Below the pieces are notes generated by a model. That model was not told the origin of the DNA, made no database searches, and saw only the letters and a program-made list of their open reading frames with translations. A stretch of 64,000 nucleotides of DNA from Mycobacterium sp. 4858 (GTDB taxonomy: Bacteria; Actinomycetota; Actinomycetes; Mycobacteriales; Mycobacteriaceae). The stretch lies in the NCBI RefSeq assembly GCF_900240975.1, contig NZ_LT968776.1:2041482-2105481 (forward strand), in the 5' to 3' direction. Of the stretch, positions 20,201 through 27,214 are shown one piece after another. Made by a program: the position numbers and the translations under genes. The number at the start of each line of letters is the position of its first letter. Positions within the stretch are counted from its first letter, which is position 1.

Positions 20201-20797
20201 ATCCTCGCCCATAGCCGCTACGCAGGCCAGCTCAACGTCCCGGATGCGTTCACCCGCTTGATCTTCAGCTTGCTGGTCACCGGCATCGCGCCGGGGTCCT
20301 TCTACCAGGCCACCGACACCGGCGGCCGGGCGGTCGCCCACTACGACGGGCTGCCCGCCGACTTCGTGGCCGAAGCGGTGACCGCGCTCGGCGAGCAGAT
20401 CGCCACCGTTGCCGAGGATGCGGCGGCTACTGAGACGTTTCGCTCCTACGACGTGATGAACCCGCACGACGACGGCGTCTCCCTGGACGTGTTCGTGGAT
20501 TGGCTGATCGCCGGCGGCCACGACATCCGGCGCATCGACGATTACGACGAGTGGCTCGGCCGGTTCGGCACCGCGCTACGGGCCCTGCCCGACCGGCAGC
20601 GCCAGCATTCGGCGCTGCCATTACTGGACGCCTACCGGAAGCCGGAGACACCGCTGCGCGGCGCCCCGGCCCCTACCGACGTCTTCCGCGGCGCGGTCCG
20701 CGCGGCCAAACTCGGTGCGGACAACGACATCCCGCACCTGACGGCGGACTTGATCGAGAAGTACGTTCTCGACCTGCGGCTGCTCGGTCTGCTGTAG
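17216..20797 (+). CDS. car: Carboxylic acid reductase (CAR, FadD9-like)
   Basis: A 1193-residue three-domain enzyme that reduces carboxylic acids to aldehydes with ATP and NADPH. The adenylation domain (about 50-630) has YTSGSTGLPKG near 265-275 and the TGDVM hinge region; the carrier domain has LGGDSLSALTF with Ser-700 as the phosphopantetheine site; the thioester-reductase domain has the NADPH motif LTGANGYLG (795-803) and the catalytic Tyr-966/Lys-970 in YANSK. It needs a phosphopantetheinyl transferase, not seen here. GGGAGG lies six bases before the ATG. A medium-chain reductase gene follows after 21 bases. The natural acid is unknown; fatty and aromatic acids are both used by this family. 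Confidence 0.95.
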   Translation: MTGDAKQESAVAGSSGPVRQRVADRIRRLDAVDEQFRTTKPHAAVQQAAREPGLRLPQILQTLIEGYADRPALGWRARSLVTDPATGRTTAQLLSRFDTLSYRELWANVGAIASAWRGDAADPVAPGDFVATVGFASAEYLTLDLVCGYLGLVAVPLQHNAAAARLQPIVAEVEPRILAAGAGYLDLAVEAALGSAALRRLVGFDYSPQIDDQREALERARAKLSAAGMTVTIETFDELIGRGRALPPEPAYTGGTDERLAMIMYTSGSTGLPKGAMYTERMLCKLWTNELMPEFADTPVLNVNFMPLNHLGGRIPLSTAFQAGGTSYFVPESDLSTLFEDWNLVRPTEMGLVPRVAEMLYQRYQSAVDRRVSRGSDPESASAEARTELREQVLGGRIVTAFCGTAPLAAEMRSFVETCLGVHVLDGYGLTEVGMVTKDGRIARPPVLGYKLVDVPELGYFLTDKPFPRGELLVKSLTATPGYFKRPDVTADAFDTQGYYRTGDVMAELEPDRLAYVDRRNNVLKLAQGEFVAVARLEAVFSSAALIRQIFVYGNSERPYLLAVIVPTSDALERFADDADGLRAALGESLRQSGKLAELQSYEVPVEFLVEPEPFSEDNGLLSGVGKLLRPKLKEHYGDRLEQLYADLADNRATELRALREGAADRPVIDTLVSAAEALLGLAGGPPDPGALFIELGGDSLSALTFSNLLQDIFDVEVPVGMITGPATSLGQLAEYVAAERTSGSRRPTFATVHGRDATEVRAADLTLDEFIDAETLGAAADLPRAIGTPHTVLLTGANGYLGRFLCLEWLERLAETGGKLVCIVRGVNAAAAATRLEDVYRSGDPRLLERFRELAADHLEVLAGDIGEPGLGLDRATWDSLARGVDLIVHPAALVNHVLPYDQLFGPNVVGTAEVIRLAITERVKPVSYLSTVAVAMSVAEFTEDGDIRATSPVRPIDDSYANGYANSKWAGEVLLREAHDLCGLPVAVFRSDMILAHSRYAGQLNVPDAFTRLIFSLLVTGIAPGSFYQATDTGGRAVAHYDGLPADFVAEAVTALGEQIATVAEDAAATETFRSYDVMNPHDDGVSLDVFVDWLIAGGHDIRRIDDYDEWLGRFGTALRALPDRQRQHSALPLLDAYRKPETPLRGAPAPTDVFRGAVRAAKLGADNDIPHLTADLIEKYVLDLRLLGLL

Positions 20798-20818
20798 CCG
20801 CGACGAGAGGAGATCGAT

Positions 20819-21760
20819 ATGGCAGCTGCGACGCGCGCCGTACGGTTCGACCGATACGGGGGTCGCGAGGTGTTATACGTGGCCGACGTCGAGATGCCCG
20901 CCCCAGCACCCGGCGAGGTGGTCGTCGAGGTCCGCGCCGCCGGAATCAACCCCGGCGAGGCCGCCATCCGAACCGGCGCCGTGCACGACATGTTCCCCGC
21001 CACCTTTCCGTCCGGTGAGGGCAGCGACCTGGCCGGCATCGTGACCGCGGTGGGCCCCGGAGTGACCGAATTCACGGTGGGGGACGAGGTTTTGGGGTTC
21101 AGCTTCCGCCGGTCCAGCCACGCCACCCATGCCTCGGTCCCGGCCGGCCAGCTGATCCACAAACCCCCCCAACTCAGCTGGGAGGTCGCCGGCTCCCTCT
21201 ACGTCGCCGGTGTGACCGCGTACGCGGCCGTCCGGGCAGTGGCACCTCGGCCGGGGGAGACGGTCGCCGTGTCGGCGGCGGCGGGCGGCGTGGGCAGCCT
21301 CGTCGTGCAACTTCTGGTGCTGCGGAAGGCACGGGTGCTCGGCATCGCCGGACCGGCCAACGCCGACTGGCTGCGCGCCCACGGCGTCACCCCGATTCCC
21401 TATGGCGACGGGCTGGCGAACCGGCTGCGCGAGGCGGCACCGGAGGGGATCGACGCGTTCATCGACCTCTTCGGACCCGACTACGTGCAGCTCGCCGTCG
21501 ACCTGGGCGTCGCACCCGACCGGATCGACACGATCATCTCGTTCCAGAAGGCCGGCGAGGTCGGCGCCAAGACCGAAGCCAGCGCTGAGGCGTCGACGCC
21601 CGAGGTGCTGGCCGAAATGGCCCGGCTCGTGGTCGACGGCGCCATCGATTTCGAAATCGCGGCGACCTATCCGCTGGATCGGGTCGCCGATGCCTACGAG
21701 GAACTGGAGAAACGGCATACCCGCGGCAAAATCGTTCTGCTGCCGAACGATTCAGAGTGA
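20819..21760 (+). CDS. Medium-chain NADPH-dependent oxidoreductase (quinone-oxidoreductase-like)
   Basis: A 313-residue MDR-superfamily protein. The N-terminal GroES-like domain includes VRAAGINPGEAAIRTG and GSDLAGIVTAVGPGVTEFTVGDEV; the Rossmann domain has the coenzyme motif AAAGGVGSLVVQLL (about 157-170). Zinc-ligand Cys residues are missing, which fits the zinc-independent quinone/enal reductase branch. GAGAGGAG precedes the ATG at good spacing and the gene starts 21 bases after car, so the two are probably one operon. It may act on the aldehyde made by CAR or on an unsaturated relative (context inference). It overlaps the convergent transporter gene by nine bases. Confidence 0.87.
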   Translation: MAAATRAVRFDRYGGREVLYVADVEMPAPAPGEVVVEVRAAGINPGEAAIRTGAVHDMFPATFPSGEGSDLAGIVTAVGPGVTEFTVGDEVLGFSFRRSSHATHASVPAGQLIHKPPQLSWEVAGSLYVAGVTAYAAVRAVAPRPGETVAVSAAAGGVGSLVVQLLVLRKARVLGIAGPANADWLRAHGVTPIPYGDGLANRLREAAPEGIDAFIDLFGPDYVQLAVDLGVAPDRIDTIISFQKAGEVGAKTEASAEASTPEVLAEMARLVVDGAIDFEIAATYPLDRVADAYEELEKRHTRGKIVLLPNDSE

Positions 21761-23506
21761 TGCGGCCGGGCCCACGATGCCGGCCTGCACGACCTTGACG
21801 ACCACCAGCGCGACCGCCAGCACCAGGTAAGCCCGCAGGGTGAAAAGCCCCGCCCGGCGAATCGGCGACATGGCCGGGCGGGCCAGGCCCGCAAGGCTCG
21901 GGGTCTGCCAGTCCATCCGGTCCTGGCGGCGGATGGCGCGGCGTTCGGCGCGCGTGAGTGTCGGGGTGTCGTCGAGTTGGTCGACCTGTTCGGGGTCCAG
22001 GCCACCCCCGAGCGTCCGCACGACGGCTTCCGCGTCACGCAGCCCGGAATACCGGCGACCGGCGATGATCACAGCGGCACCGCCGACGACACCGATGGCC
22101 GCGCCGACGGCGAGGCCGGCCTCGATCGTCGACGTAGCCAGGCCCGGGAAGAACGTGGTCGCCGTCAACGCCAGCGACAGCAGCACCAACGCCCACACGA
22201 TGATCCACGCAACGATGTTCTGCCGCACGCTGTTTGCCCACGGACCCAGCAACGCCCGGTCGTTGCACAGCAGCACGAGGAAGACCGTTGCCGAAGGCAG
22301 CAGGACACCGGCGAGCGCCTGCACACCCTGAGTCACCAAACCGAGGACATGGTCGGGGCTGAACGCGACCGCGGCCGACACCGCGAGCAGCAAGGCGTAG
22401 CCGCCGTAGAACAGCGGGGCCTCGCTGATCTTCCAGTGCAGGGAGTGCCGCCTGCCCATCGCGTCGCCGATGGCATACGTGGTCGCCAGCCCAATGGCGT
22501 TCGCCCCGATCAGCGAGGCGTCGAGCAGGATGATCGCGAACAGCGTCCCGACCGTACCGCCGAGGTGTTGGGACAGCTCGGCCGCCACCGCGCCGGCATC
22601 GGTGAAGTGCCCGGCGCCGGCCGTGCCGGCCAGACCGAACGCCGTGACGGCCATCAGCGCCGTCGCACCGACCATGACCACCACGATCCCGATCACCAAA
22701 TCCGCTCGGGCGTAGGGCATCCAACGGGCGGTGATGCGCTTGTCCACCACGTTGGACTGCTGGAAGAACAGTTGCCAGGGCGCCACCGTGGTGCCCACGA
22801 TCGCGATGACCAATAGCAGCACGGTGGAGTTGACCCCGCCCGTGAACCGCGGAATCAGGCCGCCGGCAATCCCTTTCGCCGTCGGATGCACCAACAGCAC
22901 CATCGGGATGACCAGCACGTTCACCGCGATCAGCAGGAACATCAGCCCCTCCCACCGGCGGAACGACCCCCCGGCCACCACCGCGAACAGCAGCACGGCG
23001 GCGGCCGGGATCGCGATCAGCTTGGGGCAGCCCAGGAACCCGAGCGCCAATGCGACGCCGATGAATTCGGTGACGATGGTCAACGCATTCAGGATCAGCA
23101 GGTCACCGACGCTGAATGCGCCCCAGAACCTGCCGAACCGCTCGAAGATCAGTCGCGCGTGCCCGACTCGGGTGACCGCGCCGAGCCTGAGCACCATCTC
23201 CTGGTTCACGTAGAGCACCGGAATCAACAGCGCCAGCGTCCACAGCAGCGCCATCCCGTAGTTCTGCCCGGCCTGGGCGTAGGTCGCGACGCCGCCGGCG
23301 TCGTTGTCCCCCACCATCACGATCAGCCCGGGACCGCTGATGACCAGCAAAGTGCGCAGGCGGCGCCAGCGACCGCCGGACACGCCGGCGCCGTCACGCC
23401 GGATACGGCCGAACGCCCCGACGATGTCGCCGGGGTGGGCGGCGCCGGGATGCGTTGGCGTGGCGGCGGTGACGACGCCGGCGGCCTCGGATGAGACTGC
23501 GGTCAT
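21752..23506 (-). CDS. Divergent NRAMP-family divalent metal transporter
   Basis: A 584-residue membrane protein with about eleven hydrophobic helices and the NRAMP fold signature, plus an unusual cytoplasmic tail of about 60 residues before a last helix. The two metal-site motifs differ from classical Mn/Fe transporters: instead of DPGN the first helix has D67-N-D-A-G-G, and instead of the TM6 MPH motif there is A242-P-W-Q. Replacement of the TM6 methionine by Ala is, as I recall, a feature of NRAMP-related Mg2+ transporters, so Mg2+ is a candidate substrate; Mn2+ remains possible. ATG 23506 follows GAGGA by five bases. Two small same-strand ORFs lie upstream. Confidence 0.85.
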   Translation of the reverse strand: MTAVSSEAAGVVTAATPTHPGAAHPGDIVGAFGRIRRDGAGVSGGRWRRLRTLLVISGPGLIVMVGDNDAGGVATYAQAGQNYGMALLWTLALLIPVLYVNQEMVLRLGAVTRVGHARLIFERFGRFWGAFSVGDLLILNALTIVTEFIGVALALGFLGCPKLIAIPAAAVLLFAVVAGGSFRRWEGLMFLLIAVNVLVIPMVLLVHPTAKGIAGGLIPRFTGGVNSTVLLLVIAIVGTTVAPWQLFFQQSNVVDKRITARWMPYARADLVIGIVVVMVGATALMAVTAFGLAGTAGAGHFTDAGAVAAELSQHLGGTVGTLFAIILLDASLIGANAIGLATTYAIGDAMGRRHSLHWKISEAPLFYGGYALLLAVSAAVAFSPDHVLGLVTQGVQALAGVLLPSATVFLVLLCNDRALLGPWANSVRQNIVAWIIVWALVLLSLALTATTFFPGLATSTIEAGLAVGAAIGVVGGAAVIIAGRRYSGLRDAEAVVRTLGGGLDPEQVDQLDDTPTLTRAERRAIRRQDRMDWQTPSLAGLARPAMSPIRRAGLFTLRAYLVLAVALVVVKVVQAGIVGPAASL

Positions 23507-23525
23507 GGTGTCCTCGTGAAGGCCG

Positions 23526-23735
23526 TCACCGGTGGGCGCCGGTCGAAGGGTGTCCACCCAGCGACGCGGTGACTACCGCGATCGGCATCCGCGACACGTA
23601 CAGATTGGCCCGCTCCTGAGGCGTCAGGACGGTCCGCCCGTGCACCCTGGTGGCCCACAGCCGCGCCGACCGCAGCCACGAACGTCCCCGCCCCCCGGTC
23701 CGAGCGGTGAGACGTTGTGTGACAACAAAAGCCAT
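23526..23735 (-). CDS. Small basic protein of unknown function upstream of the NRAMP-family gene
   Basis: A 69-residue ORF ending 19 bases before the transporter start on the same strand. AAGGAG lies six bases before its ATG, which makes translation likely. The sequence is Arg-rich in the first half (TARTGGRGRSWLRSARLWATR) and then reads TVLTPQERANLYVSRMPIAVV; there is no clear membrane helix, signal or metal motif, and I do not recognise a family. Tight spacing suggests coupling with transporter expression, perhaps as a small accessory protein or simply a translated leader. CCTCC segments at 23751-23755 and 23772-23776 could pair with its ribosome site. Confidence 0.5.
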   Translation of the reverse strand: MAFVVTQRLTARTGGRGRSWLRSARLWATRVHGRTVLTPQERANLYVSRMPIAVVTASLGGHPSTGAHR

Positions 23736-23835
23736 GATCTTCTCCTTGCGGGAGGTCCGATCGGCTCAGCTGGAGGCACCCGGCCGGAACGGCGCGCCGC
23801 TCGACGCGCACGAATGACCGAGTGTCCGTGAAAGC

Positions 23836-23910
23836 TCAGGCGGCAGAAGGAATGCCGGAACCGGATCGGGACAAGACGGATTTCGGATAGGGACTATCGC
23901 CCGGACTCAT
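23836..23910 (-). CDS. 24-residue leader-peptide-like ORF
   Basis: ATG 23910 is preceded by AGGAGGTGA with a 7-base spacer, a full complement to the 16S rRNA tail and the strongest ribosome site in the window. The peptide starts MSPGDSPYPK and ends SGSGIPSAA, then TGA. The Pro- and Asp-containing start resembles in style the MgtL leader of enterobacterial Mg2+ transporter genes, whose translation reports Mg2+ level. It lies 100 bases before the 69-residue ORF and about 330 before the transporter. Real translation is likely from the ribosome site; a regulatory role is inference. Confidence 0.5.
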   Translation of the reverse strand: MSPGDSPYPKSVLSRSGSGIPSAA

Positions 23911-24235
23911 CTCGCCCTCACCTCCTCACGGCCGCGACATACGCGGGTGTCATCACTGTCACCTGAACGGGAGAAGAGCGAAAACCGGCGACGGGCCGCC
24001 GGTCGCACCCCTCTCGTCGGAGCTTCGGCACTGCACGGCGTATCCGGAATTCAACCGACGGTCGCGATCCGGAAGCCACTTGGGCTCAACCCTTGGGTCC
24101 GGGAAGAGCTGTCCTGACCCGGGGCGTCTCTCGACGTTCGGGGTCAGTGGCCTGTGTCCATGCAGACGCCTCACCTACCGAGGTGCTTGCGAAACCCTTT
24201 GTACACCGCGGCCCGGGGCCCGTCAAACTCGTTTG

Positions 24236-24248
24236 CGTAACCGTTACG
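24236..24248. promoter_or_regulatory. Palindrome CGTAAC-C-GTTACG upstream of the O-methyltransferase
   Basis: A perfect inverted repeat with 6-base arms and a 1-base centre, 52 bases before the methyltransferase -10 hexamer. It may be an operator; no regulator gene is adjacent. Confidence 0.3.
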
Positions 24249-24300
24249 GCAGCTCACCGCGATCATCAGCTGCGCGGGACCGCCGCGCGCCGCCCGGGCC

Positions 24301-24313
24301 TACCCTCGACAGC
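24301..24313 (+). promoter_or_regulatory. -10 region for leaderless O-methyltransferase transcript
   Basis: TACCCT (24301-24306) lies seven bases before ATG 24314, consistent with a leaderless or near-leaderless mRNA. Confidence 0.45.
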
Positions 24314-24973
24314 ATGGCCAATACTCTGCAAGATCCGAAGGTCGCGTCCGTCCTCGACCGCATGTACACCGAAGCGAAGAGCCAGATGTCGCTGTTGCGC
24401 CAGCGGCATGGCGATTTCGACCGGCCGATGACGGCGCAGGAACGCGCCGACGCCATGAGCGAGTTCTACATCCCGGTCACACCCGAAGCGGGCCGGTTGC
24501 TGTACGCACTGGTCCGGGCGACCCGCCCGGCAACGGTCGTCGAGTTCGGGATGTCGTTCGGCATCTCCGCCGTGCACCTGGCGTCGGCGGTGCGCGACAA
24601 CGGCTCCGGCCGGGTGGTGACGACCGAGCTCAACGAGGCCAAGATCGCCGCCGCGAAGAAGACATTCGCGCAGACCGGCCTGGACGACGTGATCACCGTC
24701 CTCGAAGGGGATGCGCTGGCCACGCTGGCGGGGCTCGACGGGCCCGTCGACTTCGTCTTGCTGGACGGCTGGAAGGACCTGTATCTGCCGGTGATCGAGC
24801 TGCTCGAACCGCGGCTGTCGATCGGGGCGTTGGTGGTCGCCGACAACACCAGCGCCGCCGACACGCAGCCCTATCTCGACAGGGTGCGCGATCCCGGGAA
24901 CGGCTACGTCAGCTTCAATTTCCAGGTTCGGGAGAGCGACAGCATGGAGATCAGCTGCCGCACCGACGATTAG
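24314..24973 (+). CDS. Class I SAM-dependent O-methyltransferase
   Basis: A 219-residue protein with the AdoMet-binding fold: motif I VVEFGMSFGISAVHLASAV (about 76-94), the acidic end of beta-2 in VVTTELNEAKIAAAKK, and DFVLLDGWKDLY as motif II/IV. The overall pattern fits the small O-methyltransferase (family 3-like) group acting on catechol-like or other hydroxyl acceptors. The start ATG 24314 has a TACCCT hexamer at leaderless spacing and no ribosome site. It ends three bases before the stop of the convergent acyltransferase. The acceptor molecule is unknown, and none of the neighbours settles it. Confidence 0.85.
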   Translation: MANTLQDPKVASVLDRMYTEAKSQMSLLRQRHGDFDRPMTAQERADAMSEFYIPVTPEAGRLLYALVRATRPATVVEFGMSFGISAVHLASAVRDNGSGRVVTTELNEAKIAAAKKTFAQTGLDDVITVLEGDALATLAGLDGPVDFVLLDGWKDLYLPVIELLEPRLSIGALVVADNTSAADTQPYLDRVRDPGNGYVSFNFQVRESDSMEISCRTDD

Positions 24974-24976
24974 GGC

Positions 24977-26980
24977 CTAGCGCAGGGATTCCTCCAGCCA
25001 CGGCGTCAACCACTTCACCCCTTCGGGGGTGAGGTGGACGCCGTCGCTGCGCACCTTGATGCCGTCGACCTTGGCGGTGTAAACGCCGTCCGGACAGAGC
25101 TTTTTGTTCAGGTCGAGGATTTGCACGCCCGGGTGGTGGGCGACGGTCTTGCGCAGCATGGTGTTCCACAAATTGACCCGGTCCGGCTGGTCTTCGGGAT
25201 ACAGTCGGCCGTCCGGCTTCTCGCCGCCCCGGCTGTACGGCACGGTGGCCACCACCACGCGAACGCCGTTGGCGCTCACGATGTTCAGCGCCCGCTCCAA
25301 CTCGCCGTTGAGGTAGGCGTCGAAGGTGGGATCACCGATGTGAGTCCATTGCCCCTCGTTCACGCGGTCGACGGTTTCCCAACGGCCGATGATCAGCAGC
25401 GCAACGTCCGGCTGGTCCTGGCCGACCTGCGCCGACCATCGAATCGGCCAGCCGTCGCACGCCGGCCGCTGCTCGAGGGTCTGGCCGATGTACCGGTACG
25501 GCGTGCCGCGCACCAGACTGCAGCCGATCACGGTGTGGTCGAGGAAGGCGAATCCCGGCGTCGGCGGCAGGTAGTGCATCCACGTCCACCCGATCGAATC
25601 GCCGAACACCGAAACCGTGAAGGGCCGGTTGGGATCGCGGGGCCCGGCCGGGCGGCCGCCGCCCGGAGGCGACGGGGACACCGCGGCGACCGCCGAGACG
25701 CCCGGCGGCAGGCCGACCTCACGAAGGCCGGGCCCGGTGCCCACCGGAACCACCATCAGGGTCACCGCCGCCGCGCTGGCCACCGTGGCGGCCGCCAGCG
25801 GCAGCAGCGGCACCCGCGCCGGGCGCCAGCGCCGGATGGGTTGCTCGATCAGCCACCACGACGCCGCGGCCAGCGCCACCGTCGCGCCGCACCGGGCGGC
25901 GAACAGGGGCAGCCCGGTCCACCCGGTGCGCTCGCCGTTGAGCACCAGGAAGATCGGCCAGTGCCACAGGTAGACGCCGTAGGAGATGGTGCCCAGCCAC
26001 ACCAGGGGCGGAGCCGCCAGGATGCGGGCGGCCACGCCGCGCTGCTCCAGGGCGACCGGCGCCACCACGACGACCGACGCGATCGCGACCCCGATCAGCA
26101 GACCGTGGCGGAACTCGCCGCTGCTGCCGGTGGCGTAGTGGGTCGCGACCCCGAGCCCCGCCAGGCCGGCCAACGGCAAAACGCGCGCGACGCGGCGCGC
26201 CCACCGGGTCCGGATCAGACACCAGCCCCGGTTCAGCGAGGGCCAGTCGCGAACCATCAGGGCCGCCGCCGCGGCACCGGTCAGCAGGGCCTGCGCGCGG
26301 GTATCGGTGCCGAAATACACGCGGTCGCGGGTGGTGTCGGTCACCATCGCCATGGCGAGCGCGGCTGACGCCAGCGCGCCGACGGTGGCGATCACGAACG
26401 TCGCGAACCGGACGCCGCCGACGGTCGCGCGGGTGAGGCGGCGCCTGGCCCGCGCGGCCAACAGCAGCGTCACCGAGATCAGCAGTACCGGCCAGACGAA
26501 GTAGTACTGCTCCTCCACCCCGAGCGACCAGGTGTGCTGCAGCGGCGACGGCGGGGCGCCCTGCGTGAAGTAGTCGGTCTTCTGGGCGACGAACCGCCAG
26601 TTGGCCATCCACACGAACGCCGCGATCGCGTCGTCGCGCAGGCCGGTGAGGGATCGCTCGGGCAGGAGTTGGCGGGCCGCGCCCACCGTGAGCACCATCA
26701 ACACCAGGGCGGGCAGCAGCCGCCGCGCGCGGCGAATCCAGAAGCCGGCCAGCTCGATACGCCCGGTGCGGCCCAATTCGTCCAGGAGCAGCGAGGTGAT
26801 CAGGAAACCGCTGAGCACGAAAAACACGTCGACACCGATGAATCCGCCGCCGACCCCGGGGATGCCGCCGTGGCCGAGCAGCACCAGCGCAACCGCGATC
26901 GCGCGTAACCCGTCGAGCGCCGGAATTCCGCTGCGCCGCTCCGGTTTATCCCAGATCGCCAGGCGACCCGCCCGCCGCAC
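24977..26980 (-). CDS. Membrane acyltransferase 3 with SGNH domain (Rv0111-like, OafA type)
   Basis: A 667-residue protein: ten or so transmembrane helices of the acyltransferase-3 family (about 20-400), beginning IPALDGLRAIAVALVLLGHGG with the conserved His and GVDVFFVLSGFLIT, then a periplasmic SGNH hydrolase-like domain with VFGDSIGW (Ser block) and the RSDGVHLTPEG block supplying Asp/His. Such proteins transfer acyl groups across the membrane onto cell-wall glycans or lipids. The sequence closely follows Rv0111. GTG 26980 is the first usual start, but homologous-looking reading continues upstream (TASTEPGG), so the true start may be a non-standard codon near 27058. It is convergent with the methyltransferase. 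Confidence 0.9.
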   Translation of the reverse strand: MRRAGRLAIWDKPERRSGIPALDGLRAIAVALVLLGHGGIPGVGGGFIGVDVFFVLSGFLITSLLLDELGRTGRIELAGFWIRRARRLLPALVLMVLTVGAARQLLPERSLTGLRDDAIAAFVWMANWRFVAQKTDYFTQGAPPSPLQHTWSLGVEEQYYFVWPVLLISVTLLLAARARRRLTRATVGGVRFATFVIATVGALASAALAMAMVTDTTRDRVYFGTDTRAQALLTGAAAAALMVRDWPSLNRGWCLIRTRWARRVARVLPLAGLAGLGVATHYATGSSGEFRHGLLIGVAIASVVVVAPVALEQRGVAARILAAPPLVWLGTISYGVYLWHWPIFLVLNGERTGWTGLPLFAARCGATVALAAASWWLIEQPIRRWRPARVPLLPLAAATVASAAAVTLMVVPVGTGPGLREVGLPPGVSAVAAVSPSPPGGGRPAGPRDPNRPFTVSVFGDSIGWTWMHYLPPTPGFAFLDHTVIGCSLVRGTPYRYIGQTLEQRPACDGWPIRWSAQVGQDQPDVALLIIGRWETVDRVNEGQWTHIGDPTFDAYLNGELERALNIVSANGVRVVVATVPYSRGGEKPDGRLYPEDQPDRVNLWNTMLRKTVAHHPGVQILDLNKKLCPDGVYTAKVDGIKVRSDGVHLTPEGVKWLTPWLEESLR

Positions 26981-27214
26981 GGGCGCGACCCACCGGGGCC
27001 GCCGAGCCCGGCGAGCCGGCGCGGCATGGGTCCCGCCCGGCTCGGTGCTTGCTGTCAGCGCGCCGTAACTACCATCTCGCCCGGCGCCATGGTTGATGCC
27101 GATACGTCGCTGCCCCTCCTGTTGAGTTCAGCAAGCCAGCCTAGAGGCGAGGCGGCCGGATCGACCGGAGAGACACGCCATGACGCGCTTCGCTTTTGGT
27201 AGGCGCCGCGCGTG

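Larger units (their letters stand above)
23911..24313. other. Divergent intergenic region, transporter leader / O-methyltransferase
   Basis: About 400 bases with no credible gene. The minus-strand half must contain the promoter of the leader ORF; I see TATGTC near 23938-23943 but no convincing -35. The plus-strand half ends with the methyltransferase promoter. A short minus-strand reading frame at 23959-24174 has no ribosome site and an uncoding-like composition. I looked for M-box (ykoK) and manganese (yybP-ykoY) riboswitch cores and IdeR/MntR boxes and did not find them. Confidence 0.5.

Noticed and set aside
23959..24174. Minus-strand 71-codon ORF ahead of the transporter leader
   Set aside because: No ribosome site or promoter at leaderless spacing, and composition unlike neighbouring genes.
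23736..24313. Known metal riboswitch (M-box, yybP-ykoY) or IdeR/MntR box upstream of the transporter
   Set aside because: I looked for the conserved cores on the minus strand and did not see them; a covariance-model search would be decisive.
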